Positions 1 to 13,800 of a stretch of DNA of 64,000 bases are shown in pieces; within the stretch, counting starts at the first letter, position 1, and every line of letters begins with the position of its first letter. Both the position numbers and the translations under genes were made by a program. Source of the stretch: Aldrovandia affinis (taxonomy: Eukaryota; Chordata; Actinopteri; Notacanthiformes; Halosauridae); NCBI GenBank assembly GCA_029706075.1, contig JAINUG010000110.1:1335213-1399212 (forward strand). Reading direction: 5' to 3'. The notes under the pieces are model-generated. The model made no database searches, was not told the DNA's origin, and was given only the letters and a program-made list of their open reading frames with translations.

Positions 1-1668
1 ACTGGAATAAATGTTCACTGTTCATAAATGTTGGAGCAGGGATACATTTTCTGTTTTGAAGAACCAGTAAGAACCATCATAGACTAACATTTAAAAGTAA
101 ACTGATCTTCTCTAACGACACGATAAGGATATTTTCCGATTTTCCAAGTCCAGACAGTTATTTATATTTAAATCATCACTGCATGCCTTTTCTTGTCAAC
201 AAGAATGTTCCCTTCAAGATAGCAAGATAGCTAACATACAAGTGAAACATTCAGAACATAGAAATAAAATGGGTTATTACTGCTTCGACTTCTATTCCAG
301 GGTTTCTGGGACTTTCGAATGCTGGTAGCCTACATCTACGAAACAGTTCATGTGCCAATTACGTGTATATCATCTATTTAGACTGCACTTAATTTTGCTG
401 ATCACAATAATTGATTATAATGTTAATGTCTCTTCATATTCGACACAGTATTATTATTCAATTAGTAAACCATGTAAAGAACAACTTTTCGCCCCTGCAA
501 TGACTGCATCTTGACTATTGCAAACCATAAACACCATGATTATCGTTTTTTCAGACAGGATGTATACATGAAGAATTATATCATGAATGCCATTAACAAG
601 GAAATTGCATTTCTAATTAAATGCAATCTGGTGACAATGTATTTGATACGCCTTGCTGATCACCACATACAGTAACTCGAAACTATTTTGAGCAGGCTTA
701 GTGCTCGTTATAATCCCATCGTTATAATTATGTACAGATTAAAATGTTACACAGATATCAGACAGTGTGCCAAAATTACCATACATTTAATTAAACTTTT
801 AATTCTGCTTAACTTCACTTTTTATTTAAGTCATAGGCTATTAATTTCTAATGCGATATTTCAACAGTAGTGGCATACGTAAAGTTGTTGTTGACGCTAT
901 TCGCAGAGATAAATGTTACGACAGTACTGGAAAAGCCGCAAATGTGTCAGACGACAGTGGGTAGAGTCGCTTACCCTAGTTTACGGGAACTGGATCATAC
1001 TGGGTGACAAACGCGTGATGGTATAATAAAGTGGGAAGAGATTCCGAGAGCATCCTTCCATTCTGGGTGTGAGAAATCGGAAATACATCAACTGTGCTTC
1101 GGAACGGCTTGTTTTCTTCTATTGCTCTGCTTCACGTCAGAGAGAGAGGGAGAGAAGCTAGCTGGCTAGCTAGCTAATGCGTCAGGGGTGATGACACGTT
1201 CGCTTGCCTGCTGGAATGTGTAGATGCAAGCAACAAACGAAGCTGGTTTTATTATGTATCTTTATACTATTCAGACATCAGATTTTAGGCGTCAGGAACA
1301 GTGTCTGGAATAATTTCGCCTGTCTTGGAATCGTATGAGGTTCCTATCTTCAGTTGTGATCACAAATACAGAGGAGGAGCACTGACGTCCCTCAGTGAGG
1401 AAGTGGGATGTGGCGAGCTTGTATTTTGCATTGCCGTTTAAGATGTGAAAATCATTTGAGAAAGGGTTCGGGGACCTTGTTACATGATAGCCTGAAGTTA
1501 TAGACTGGGCAGCCCAATAGACTACCAAAATGAAGTCTTGTTTTATTCATCGAAATTGTGCCGCGGAACCACGTTGGCTTGCAATATGAAACCAATATGT
1601 GAAATTTAATGCAGCTATGTAGCTACCTGGCTATTTTTTTTCATATTTAAGAAGAGCCATTAACTTTC
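1..1668. other. 5' flank of ipmk, no gene seen
   Basis: AT-rich upstream DNA with only short chance reading frames. A purine run followed by a GCTAG-rich palindromic stretch lies near 1140-1177. The ipmk promoter and 5' untranslated region should lie in the last several hundred bases, but I see no convincing TATA box or strong CpG island, so no transcription start is called. Confidence 0.5.
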
Positions 1669-1882
1669 ATGACAGCAGTTAAAATGTCAACCCAACATCA
1701 AATAATGGACTCATCTCTAGCACTGGGGAAATTGGAAATAAAAAGTCCTGGGAGTCTGGATATTCGTCACTCTGGACCATTGAAGGGGAGAACCATACAG
1801 GATGGAACTCAAACTCACCTGAATGGCTGTGTTCCACTCTCCCATCAAGTGGCTGGCCATAAGTACGGCGTAGACAAAGTCG
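1669..1882 (+). CDS. ipmk: ipmk coding exon 1
   Basis: This exon encodes residues 1-71 plus the first base of codon 72. The variable N-terminus ends in the strongly conserved block HLNGCVPLSHQVAGH, which starts the kinase fold and continues to GVDKVG. The first ATG is at 1669 and a second in-frame ATG is at 1684, so the protein may start five residues later. The donor is cg|GTCAGT at 1883. Without splicing the frame would run through to a stop near 1975, which is intronic. An upstream non-coding exon cannot be excluded. Confidence 0.9.
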
Positions 1883-4800
1883 GTCAGTATGTTTATCAGA
1901 TGTTGTTTATTCATGTTTCCAACGTGGAACTGCCAATGCTTGTTTTCCATGCTTGTTGGTCTCTAAATAATAACTAGAGATATTTATTGAATTTCTAAAT
2001 AATAATAATTAATAAAAAAGCAAACAATAAATGCAGGTAATAAAAAATCTAGGTAACTTAATGCATTTTTTTTTGCAACAATTATCATTCTGTCGGGCCA
2101 TTTGTTTTGAATTACAATGAGATGTTTTGTATTATTTTCATTATTTGCATGACCTTTCCTGTTCCAAATTGGGCTGCATGTCTTTTATTGACACGTTGAA
2201 TTTGCTGTTCTGAAAGGGGTCTTTTTTTCTAAATTAATATTAGGACACAACAGAAAGGACAGATTTGGAATCTGGAATCATCATTTAATTAATTTATTGC
2301 ACACTACATTCTTAAAAAATGACTTCACGAACAAACTACCAAGTAGAAACCAGTTGCTGAAATATTTAGAAACTTGGAAATATATATGACATAATATTGG
2401 TGACTGCAGGTCATTACACACTTCCTCCAGAGATACTGTAACAACGACAATTTTGACACTTGACTATAGTTCAGTACTTTTCTGCCGCTGTGCCATTGGT
2501 TTCACACCAGAGACCACAGTTTTCTGTCAGAACAGATACTGAACCATGCTTTTGTGAACTATGCTGAGTTAGTCTTAATAGCCAAAATTAAATTATGAAG
2601 ATTTGCAACCCAACATAGGCTACTACTTTATCACAATGAAATTGATGTAATAAACATTATAGATTATTATGAGGTAATAAGGAGAGGCTGTATTTCCATC
2701 AATGGCTATCCGTATCACCATTTATTAATCCTAATAATGTGCTCTTACCAAATCAGTTGCTGTTGTTAAATGCAGGTCATGTAGCCCAGAAAAACAACTC
2801 ACAATAATTTGACATTGGTAGGTCACATGATTACATTAGAAGCAGGCGAGAGTTAACCTTAAAGAAAAGAACGCGAGTGCCACATTCACTACAGTTCAGT
2901 CAGCTCACTGTGCACTAACAGATTAACTTTTGCCCCCTTTGACAAGAAAAAAAACGGCTAAAATAAATGTTCAGCTAAAGCGAACAGTAAGCATTTTTTG
3001 AATTTGATTGTTTCATTCTTCGCTGAAAGGTGAATGAGAATGTCTTGTTGATGCTCGTCAGCTTCCCTTTGCTTTCTTTCAAACTCTTGACGTGATTTGT
3101 ATCTGCTAATTCCTTGCAGTAGTGTGAGTGTTTGCCTGGGTTGGAGTTTGTGACTCTATGCATTTATCTCTTGTTCAGGGCTAATGTACATCTATGATGT
3201 AACATACAGTAATATTTGATTGTTTTCTTTTCCTCTCTCAGTGGTGTTTTCTCCGTTTGAGGGACCTTGCTCCCATATTTCATCAGCACCTGTCAACAAA
3301 TCGACTTGATCGGCGCCTTTACCCAGTCTCAATAAGATGAATGCTCCTTCCCACTTACTAAAAAAAAAAAAAAAAAAAGGCTAGTTGTTTATTATTGCTC
3401 ATGGCAGATGAATAGCCAAAGGTAGCCTATATTTTGCCAAAGTTGCTCCGCCAGTCTTCAGAAGAGTGCCCACGGAATTTGTGTGAAGATGCAGGCTTAG
3501 GCTTTGAGATTAAGTTGCCGTTCAGAACTATGAACTAGAGCACTAGTTCCCAAACTGGGGTTTGTGAAGTCCCAGGGGATCCTCTATATAATGGAAAAAG
3601 ATTTCCCTTTAGGAATATTTTGTTTATAGTTACATATTTCACAAAGTGCATGTTTTAGATTATTTCAAATAAGCCATGAGTGATTTACATGTCCTAATAC
3701 ATTATTATTATTATTATCATCATTGAAATTTGTTACATATATTGTACTAAATACATGTCTGAAGTAGAGTTGTAGTATATGGCATTCTCTTTTAGACATT
3801 CTTTCATATAGTGTGTTAACTGCATTGGAGCCTCTAGTGGGTGTTGGATAAAGGTGCCAAACATTAACCATTTCATTTTGAGGCAGGGGGTCCTCGGCCA
3901 GTGGCTGGTCATTGTAGGGGGTTTTAGGGGGCCTTGAGATGATGAACTGTTGGAACCCCTGAACTAGAGGATGACTCTAGTTTAATTGTGACAATTGAAG
4001 CGCTTTGTGGGCTTGTGTTTCAGTGAACCCCGTTCCATTTTCGACTCGATCCAGCTGCCGCAAGGGTTTCGTTTCAGCGCTTCCTCTAGGGGGACTTAGG
4101 CGATAATCCGGCGAGCGTTTTGATGAAGGGTTTTTTTCACAAATGACTAGGGAGCGGTCAGCAGTTTCTGAGAATTTGGACAATGCAGCGCTGATGTCCT
4201 GCTATTCTGTGAATGGTGCCTGATAAGGGTGAGGACTCTTTGTGTGGGGGCAGCCCTGTTGAGTCAGCTCTGAGCAAAATCCCATTATACAGTGATGTGG
4301 GCACGGTGGTAACAGGTCTCTGCTTTTTGGCTTTGCTGGGAGGTGCAATATACACATCGACACAGGTCATATGTCACCATCAATTCACCTTTTTTGGAGA
4401 CGCGTAACTGCTGTTGTCCTTACCACGTTCGGCACGTGTAGTTTGGAAAAAAATGTATGTCCTCTCTTCAGCGGCAAATTCAGAGCAAATTCTACTTAAA
4501 ATGTAGTCCTATTTAACAATGAATATTTCGCCATGAAACATTTTTCCACTCTCTTTAGCCTGTACGTTTGTATTGAACAGGTATTCTGCAACATCCGGAT
4601 GGCACGGTTCTGAAGCAGCTACAGCCTCCACCGCGAGGCCCAAGGGAAATGCAGTTCTACAGTCAGGTAACGTCTGGGGCCTTTGGTTTTACATATTTAC
4701 TGCACACATGTAGCCCTATGCCCCGCCTCTTCCTGTTGCCACTAACAGAGTTTAAAAGCAAGAAGCTTGTGTCATGGATGCAGGTTAGTAATTTCACTTA

Positions 4801-7800
4801 CTGAACAGAGCGCTCTTTCTCTGTGCTCAGTTGTATCACACAGGGGCTCAGAAGTTAAACATTTCACGTAAAGTAAGCCTTGAAGTAGTAATATAATGGT
4901 AATTTGTCCTTTTCGCAGAAAACATAAGCATGTGCAATAAGCGTGTATGGAATAAGCGTGTATGGAAACAGTACATATTGCATACGTAATATGAGTAATA
5001 CTGATATTGCATATGATTACAGAGTAATATTGATGCTGAGTGCGTTTGATAAACCAGTCAGATAAACTTGCCTGGCCTTAGACTTTCAGTCAAATTTAAA
5101 ACTAATATTGGTTTCTCACTACTGTATTAGTCTCTTCCTGTAAAACAAGAGATGCTTAATTTTTTCTTCTCTGGCCCCCCAGCGGAGCAATGAACTGCCC
5201 ACTATTTCCTGTTACCTTTCATAGTAACCCAGAGATACTTACACACACCCTTAAATAATGTCAGCAACTATATTTTTATCCCCGGATACCACAAATTAGT
5301 TTCCCTCTATTAGGGATCAGCTAACGTGATTGCAATGTACATTACAACCCCCCCATCGCCAGCCCCCATCCAACATCTTGATAAAATTGTTAAATGAAAA
5401 TATCCAGTTTATATTCACCTACAGCTATATATGCAGTTAACCTCCAATAATGAATATTATAATCTGTACATGTATAAATGCTTAACGTGCTCAACATTAA
5501 AATGATAAAATAAAAATAAAAAGATATTTCATTCCCACCTTTTCAATGGAGCCTGAAAAACAGCATTAGCTGTTCAATCACATGGCCAACAGGACAGGAA
5601 GCTGACTAACTGACAAACAAATAACCCTCAACTAAGCCTCTTTTGTTTAAAGTTGATTTTAAATTCAAAGTTCAATAAATAATACTGTATATTGCTCTTT
5701 AAAAAGATCTGAAGAAAGTGTGACGGATAAGGAGCCAGAGAGCGTGGGGAGAAACCCAGTGATCTTGAGTAGATGAGCGGCTGGAATGCTTTAAGAGCTG
5801 ATCTGATCAGGACCACGGGCCCTCCCCAGCACTCCCAACAGCACCTTTTGTGGGCTCTACTGTGACTGAGGAATTCTCCGCCCTGTGCGGTGAAAATAAA
5901 ATGAGAGATTCAAGAAACGTCCTCGAATACGATAGAGATCACTCCTTCCTTGGATAATCGGTGTTTTACTTTCTTTCTTTTTTCTTTCTCTAATGGCCAT
6001 TGCAGCGTTGTTAACGCGATGTGTTTAATCCACGCCTTGGCCGAGAGGCGCGTATCTCTCTCCTGCGGTCGATACAGGCACCCGGCTCAGCCGTCTTTAT
6101 TTAAACAGGTACACGTGTTTATTGTACGTGTATCTGGAAACATATGCAAACCCGCGCATGTTCCTACGCAGTCTACGCAGTCCTGCTAAGTACACATGGC
6201 ATTCTTTGTCTGTCGCTGTCAACAGAAAGTTTCAGTTGAGTGCAAGTAACTAAATGATCGTTCACGCATTCTACCTCATGGAGTATGACAAAAAACATAC
6301 CGTCGTATAAACAAAACGGAGTGAACCTCCTTTCTGCATGCCTTTCATTTCAGCTGCAGAATATTGACATAGGTCCGCAGAGTGCCCTCTCCATTTTCTC
6401 TCGCAAATGTGGTTCGCTTTCAGAACGGCAACCGGGTATCAGGTTTGCCGATCGGAAGCGAGACGGTTAATCTGCTTTGCCGATTTAGGGCCACAGAAAT
6501 GACCCGGCGCTCTTTACACCGATCGTGCTCGACACACACGTCCAGTCTTCAAGTCAAGTAAACTTTATTGTCCCACGAGTGGGAAATTCATGTTGCAGAG
6601 CTTCAAAAGTACATAAAACACATAGGCTAAAAACAGCAAAACAAGACGTAAGGTACGGCTTCAGCCGTTTCAGACCTGGTTAAAATAGCTTGTGGCGAGT
6701 GGGCAGAATCGTGGTCGCGCAAAGCAGTCTGATGAGCTTATGAATAGAAATCCCTTTGACCAGTAGCTTCAGAGTCGTGACCCTCGGGGCCAAAGTGGTA
6801 AATCATTAGAATATAATAAAAAGGCAGTGGTTATTCCCAGGGGATGATTTGTAATTCATATGCGCGGGGAGGCTTGCCAACGGAACGCAGTGCGCCGTGC
6901 CCTTCTAGTGGCTTGGAGAGTTGTAATTTTGGCAGCGTTCGGTGGGCTAATGCGGTGCACTTCAGCGGCTCAGCAGGCAAGGTCAGCGCCCTGCCCCGGA
7001 TAAAAATCAGAGGGGCGTCCGTTTATTTAAGGATTTAAGAAGGTGTTTACCTCGCCGCGTCCATAACTGGCTCCCACGCCAACTACACAACCGGCTTTCC
7101 ATCCAAGGATCCCGACTCTCGTGGTCTTAAGGTTTAATTCCCGTTTATGCATTCATATTATTTATTTGCGGGAAGTGTTACAGCACTGCGCACATACAGT
7201 TATAGCTGCGAAAATAAAGGAAACACCAACATAAAGTGTCTTATTAGGATGACCTAATACTGGGCCACCACAAGCCGCCAGAATAGCTTCAATGCGCCAT
7301 GGCATAGGTTCTACAAGTGTCTGGAACTCTATTGGAGGGATGCGACACCATTCTTCCACAAGCAATTCTGCTTGTTATGCATAAGCAGTTATGTTGAAGG
7401 TGGTGGAAAACATTGTCTAAGGCATCACTCCAGAACCTCCCATAAGTGTTCAGTTGGGTTGAGATCTGGTGACTGACAGAGATGGCCATGGCATATGGCT
7501 TACATCATTGCATGTTCTTCAAACCATTCAGTGACCACTCGTGCCCTGTGGATGGGGGCATTGTCACCCTGGAAGAGACCACTCCCATCAGGATAGAAAT
7601 GCTTCACCATAGGATGAAGGTGATCACTTAGAATGGCTTTATATTTATTGACATTTACCTTGCCCTCTAAGGGGTTGTTGAGTGGATCGAAACCATGCCT
7701 GGAAAATGCACCTCACACCATGACAGAGCCGCCAGTACTCCTCACTTACTTAAATGTTATTTTATTTTGGCAGATACCTGTACAGTACTGTGAGACAGAA

Positions 7801-10800
7801 GGGCAGTTACTTGTACATTCCTGTGAAACAGAAGGGCCAAAGTGCAAAGAATGACATACCTTCTAAGCTGTGGAAGAGGGTGAAATAAAACTAATATCAA
7901 ATTATTAACCCATGATATCAGTGCCGCTGTGTATTTTTAGTGGACAAAAAGGTAACCATGTATCCACTGTTTAAAATGGGTTTATTCTGACATATATTTC
8001 CTTCTCTGGGATGATTATTGAGTAATGGAAGTGCTTGAATATTACATGCTAAGCATGACAGACTCTTGTCCCAGGTGGAGATATGATCACTGAATTCACT
8101 AGAGTTCATCGATACAAGACCTCATTCATTTACTCAAAATCTATGCTGTTCCCCTGTGCCCATCCCCATATTCCACAGGTCTATGCAGAAGACTGCAGTG
8201 ACCCGGTTCTGCTGGAGCTTCAGCGCTATCTGCCAAAGTACTTTGGAGCTTGGTCATCACCCGACACGCCCACCGGTGAGGTCTCAGAGAGACTGGAGCG
8301 CCATTCCTCCCATTTTAATTGCGATTGTGGAGCTTTGCTGCAAGCCAGATTCCTAGAAAACGTGTCTGAGCATGTTCTCTTCTTAAATCGGGTCACAACA
8401 TTTGTGTTAGAAGGACATGTCGGTGTTTTAGGTTTTGACAGGGTGACTTTCCAAGAAATGCGAGTGCAATCCTCGGAGGAAGGCCCCGACTGCTCTGTCT
8501 GCTTCGTTAATTGCTGACAGCGGTTGACTCCTACACCTCCGTCTCATTGCACCGCGCTAGCCCCCGAACTGCGGTAGCCCACAGGGACGCCTTTAATAGG
8601 CTTTATATACGAGGCGGCCATTCAGTGCACTCTTGTTCACATCGTACGCAGTTCACTTTGTTCAGCTGAGGCATAACTCCTTCCCCCTTGAGTTAAGGTA
8701 CAAAAACATCAGATGGCCCACATTATGCACACACTGAAAGCTCACCTCTCGAGTGTTACAGATCTCCATTTGTCTCCCAGGCTCGGTTGATATTTGTCTG
8801 AATTAAAAGGCCCCTGTTGATAGCGGTTAATCTCTGACTGCACAAGCTCAATTTTCCAGATAATAGACATTACTGCATGCGTGTCCAAGTACAGCCGATA
8901 GAAATGTAGAGAGCACCGTTGGAGAAGGAAAGCCCTTGATGTCTTAAGGTACATCCTTGCAAACATTTGTATTTCCTCTGTAGTGGAAAATGCTGTTTCA
9001 CGGCTGTCCACAATCGCTACTTCTGATAGCGAGAGCGACCGTGTTATCTTCGCGCCGATTTGCATTTTCTTTCCGGCTAACCACCGCACTATTTTCCACT
9101 GTAGTCAAATAAAACCTCTCTCTAAGTTGCAGAGGACTAAGGCCTATTTTTAGTAAAGCCACAAGCCACTTCGTCTATTAGTTCGTCGAGTGACTCATTT
9201 AAGTGCGTGGCTCTTTTTTTTTCCTTCTGTGCATATTTTGAGTTAGTTTTTCATTTCATCAACTGACAAAAACTGTCGAGAGTGAGTAGTAGAGAGAGAA
9301 AAGTGATACGTACATGAATTCGCTCAAAGCGACAGGAAAAGAGCATTGCGTCTAGGATTGAGTGGAGCCCTCGCCCACGCCGGCGATGAAATGGCCATGT
9401 AGCCACGGCTGGCCGCCGCTGTTCCCCCTCCTCTCTGTTCCCCCCTCCTCTCTGTTCCCCCCTCCTCTCTGACCACCTCGCTCGGCCCTCCGACCGCAGA
9501 TCTGTACCTGAAGCTGGAGGACGTGACGCGGAAGTTCCACCAGCCCTGCATCATGGACGTGAAGATCGGCCAGAGGAGCTACGACCCCTTCGCCTCGCAG
9601 GAGAAGAGGGAGCAGCAGATTAAGAAGTACCCGCTGATGGAGGAGATCGGCTTCCTGGTGCTGGGCATGCGGGTGAGGCCTCCCTTAAATCTGTGAAACA
9701 ACACTTTTTTAGTTAAGGAAATAGAGTTTAGGACAGAAACGCCTTTCATGCTGTCCTAAACTCTGTATATCTCATAAGAAAAAAAGAGTTGTTTTACAGA
9801 CTCATTTTGCCCCTGGATATGCACCTCTTTGTTGGGAGATAAGCATTTTGTTCTTGTGATGAACTCCAGTACCGCTTGTTAAAACTAAGTAAATATCCAC
9901 ATATCTGGAGGAGTGGTTGGAATTAATTATGGCTTTTCAACACCAACAGCAAACAAAGCCAAAGAAAATCTCTTGGCTTTTGTCTCCTCACTGATCGTGT
10001 TTGCGCTCTCGCTGATAAATGACTTTTTGGGTGCAGTCTTTTGAATGTCCTGTGACCCCTTCCCTGTGGGTGTGGACACCACGTGAAGCACTCCCATTGC
10101 CACCTTGCAGGAGACAGGAGACTCTGTGACATGCGCTCCTGCTTGGGCCTCCCTTTAGCATTTCTCCCAGTGCAGTAGAGGCAGAGCTCTCCCGCGGTCG
10201 TGTCCTTGCCCTCTCGCCTCCTCAGCAGTCCGTCTGCGTTCGGTCCGTCTGCGTTCGGCCTGCAGCCCCCCCTCAGACACGCCCATCGGCGACGTCTCAT
10301 CAGTGAGCAGCTGCTTCAAGCGCTTCCTCCCCCCCCCCACCCTGCGAGCCATCGCCGGGGATCTTTCCAGAAGCTCGGCTGCCGCCAGCGCTCTAATTAA
10401 CAGCCCCCGGCAATCAGGGGCGGGAAAGGACGGGGAGTGAAGGGTGGAATAGGTCAGCGTTGTTTGGATCGCTGAATTAGTCCCACAGAGACAGACAAGC
10501 CGAGAACTAGGATCCCAAGATCGGATTTATGATGTAATAATGTTATATAATGTGAAGAAGGAAACATCATAAAGCGCTGTGTGACAAGAGGAGCAATTTC
10601 CCCGGGTGAAGTACATCACAGGCCTGACACAGACCTTAACCACCACAGACGCGCAAATAATGAGCAGCCACGGCTCTCCGTGCAGAGCGAACGCCGCGCT
10701 GACCGCGCAGCCAACGGCGGCCTGAGCGCTGAGCCGGGAGGAGCCTCACTCCCCCCAATAACAGCTTCATCACACTTTATCTGCCCGCGGAGGAACAGAG

Positions 10801-13800
10801 GTAACGTGGCACCATGCTCGATAAATTAAAGACCGAAGAGGACTTTCAGCCGTGCGACGCTAGCCGCATCGGGGTGAAATTTGAATGCTGGCCTTTTTGT
10901 TACGTTACCCCCTCTGGTGGTGAGGGTGTTACACCCCTACTCCTGGCCCCATACTTAACATGATTGCAGACCACATCGCCGGTGTGCATAATGAGTTTGT
11001 GGGTTTGAATTTGGCATTTATTTATTTACAATGTTTTTTTTTTCTTGTGTCATTCGTTGAAATCGTTGATGGCGGGATCAACAGGGCTTCTCCCTGCAAT
11101 GTGGGTGGGCTTATTACAGAACACAGCGCTTTTACGGCAATGCGTTATATCCGTGAAATTCAAGGGTATAAAAAAAAATCCTCACAAGGCTTTTTTCAAG
11201 TGTTCTTTGAAAAACATAAAAGCCTCACACATAGAGATCTTCTGGCTAAAGAACAAAGCGCATTGCGGTTAGATTGAACTGTCGGTCGCGGATATGGATC
11301 TTGGATCAAGATTTTGTTTGTCACTTTTACATAAATGCTGAACTTCTGCCAGGTAATCCACCAAGGGTTCAGAGAAAATCACTGGAAACGTTGATATTTA
11401 CTGATATTTCTCGTATTTTATGTATTTGTATTTTATGAAAGTATAGCACTGATGGAAAAGTCAAAATCTCATGCACACATCCCTGATGTGCAATCAAACT
11501 CCGTTCCCACCGGGTCTGAAATCAATCCACACTCCAGTAAGGTAGAGCTTAAACATCGTTGAGTGTCTGGCCCCCTTGTAAAACTCTGTCAATATTTTCA
11601 GCGCTGTGCAATTTTTGTTATAGATTTGTCGCTTTTTTTTGTAATTGTTTTTATTCGCACAATCGACAGAATGGTCTTGTTCCCCTCTTGTCAGTGCAGA
11701 GTCCACAGAAAACGTGCAGAGCCACCCCTGTCACTCGGCCTGTGAAAGAGTGCCCTTTGTGCGAGTCAGGACGTCTTCACAGAGAATACCACTGTGCTAT
11801 TTTCTCACAACGCTCCGCAAGCCTTTTCTCACTTCGTCGAGTGATTCCCAAAGTTGCCAGCGTGCTGTTTGAGCGGGCTCCGCCGGCCTTTCTAAAATGT
11901 CACGCTCCATTCCAACTTCTGTTCCAGCGCTGCAAGTCCAACGCGATGCCTATTTCGGAGACCGATTAAAGACATGCGCAAGCCGTAATTGAAAGTTTGC
12001 GTTTGCCCCACTTCCCCGAACATAACATTTGGCCTCTTGTAATTTCATTGAATCACATCAAGGCGGTGCTGTACTGGGAGATAAGTCCCTGTTAGTTAAT
12101 ACATCAACACGACACAGAGTAAGCGAGAAGACCAACGATGACCTTTTAGAACATATCCCATAACTGTGCATAATTAATTACCAAGATAGCTTACATTGGC
12201 GAAGATGATCAACAAACATAATGACACTTGGTTAGAAACATCATGGATGGCATGGTTGGAATTACATGTTTTTAAAATGTGGAAGTGCGCTAACGGGGTG
12301 AAGCGTCTGACCAGCGTTGGTCGATCTGTTTTGTCCGCGTCTGACTCCACATGAATAGCCTTTCCCGAGAGCTATCGCATTATATTACGCAGTATTTACA
12401 TATATGTTAAAAAATAGTTCGATTAGTGCCCTCTCTCATACGTGCAGGGTACTAGATATCTCCGCTGTGGTTGCTGTAGAGCTAAACGTGCATAGATAAG
12501 GCAGGGTAACATTTCTCTCATCTCATTCAATGGATAGTTTCTCTTTATCTTACTCTCCAAATACTGTATGGGTAAATATGTTTCCAGTGCTTATGCCACC
12601 TTTTAATTGAATGAATAGGCCATTGTTTCCTTTCTAAAGTGCAGGCTCTGTCAGACAATTTATGGGTTTAGTGCCTCTAGAATTGAGGCCTGCCGTATAT
12701 ATATCCTTGGATTAACACCAGTAAACTATAAAGAGACCGTAGGAAATTATTAAGCGGATGTCTCGTCAGTAATTGCAGGAAAAGAATGTTTTTTTCCCAT
12801 GCAGCTTTTACAAGAGTTTCATAAACACTCTGGAAATGTTGGAGACTTATCATTTTGGCAGCGCTCTCTGGTTCTCTGGAAAATGAGAGAGAAGCATCTA
12901 GTTATCACTCTGGCAGGAAGCAGTTATCCTCGTTCCCAAATCGTCTCCGTCCGGGCCTCGCCCATCGATGCGGTCCCCACGGCGGCTCTCTTCGGCGCAC
13001 CCTCCCCGCGCGCCACGTGAGACCCATGCTAGCGGGGGCCAGCCTCCGGTTAAACGCATTCTACCCTGTTTGAGGTGCACGCATTAAATTCACACAGGAG
13101 CGTTCCCTGGCAGTTCCACTGATTAAAAGATCAATCCGGAGCTTTGAAGTGTGGATTCCTCTTTGAAACGGGCAGAAATACGAGGTGGCCTGGCAGCTGT
13201 GCGCATTTCTGCCGATAGCGGGTTGCCGTCGGGAGACTTGGAAGTTCGACGGGGGAGGTGTGTGCGGGGGGGTGACGTCTTCCCCTGCAGCCCGTAGATG
13301 GACCACGCAGGGGCAGCCCTGCTGATGGACTCTCCTCTCTCCGTGGCTATCTCTCTCCCCCTCCGTCAGGAGAGGGTCTTCGATTGATGGATGGCGATAT
13401 TTGCATGAGAAAATATCACGCGTGACGGGCCGGACTTGGCCCTGGGGCCCGGCACACACTGACGGCTGCAGGATGAGCCTCCCTGCTGTCCCCTGGGAGC
13501 CGCGGCCATCTGGCAGGGAGCGTGGAAAAAGCGCCACCCGCCCAAGCTCTTTGGCCTCCCTGTGTGGCCGCTGAGAGGAGCGATCCATTAATGTTGGATA
13601 ATTAGGCTGCCGATTCCACTGATACCAGAGGAATGCGGCCTGTTTCAGCACAGCCCCGGCCAGTAAGGCAGGCTAGCTTTTTATTTGCTTTTGTTCCCCC
13701 TCGTCTCAGATCCTTGCGTTTAATAAAACCTGCACTTTATAATTGCTCCCATCGCTGTAGCATAAATGAGCAGTGCTGTCAGCAGTTTTTTTCCCAACAC

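Larger units (their letters stand above)
1883..4580 (+). other. ipmk intron 1
   Basis: Phase-1 intron of about 2.7 kb with donor GTCAGT and acceptor TTGAACAG. It holds a hAT-like MITE at 3541-3961 and a poly-A run at 3360-3378. The rest is AT-rich sequence in which I see no exon. Confidence 0.8.
4667..8178 (+). other. ipmk intron 2
   Basis: Phase-0 intron of about 3.5 kb. It contains a LINE 3' end in reverse (6547-6640) and a Tc1-like transposase relic in reverse (7195-7740). I see no exon in the remainder; the stretch 5800-7100 is less AT-rich than the rest. Confidence 0.8.

Noticed and set aside
4213-4407. 64-codon frame with a hydrophobic stretch in intron 1
   Set aside because: It resembles no known small membrane protein, overlaps an opposing frame, and lies in an intron.
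13061-13651. 196-codon minus-strand frame in intron 4
   Set aside because: Lies in GC-rich intron DNA, shows no family motif, and has no splice or codon support.
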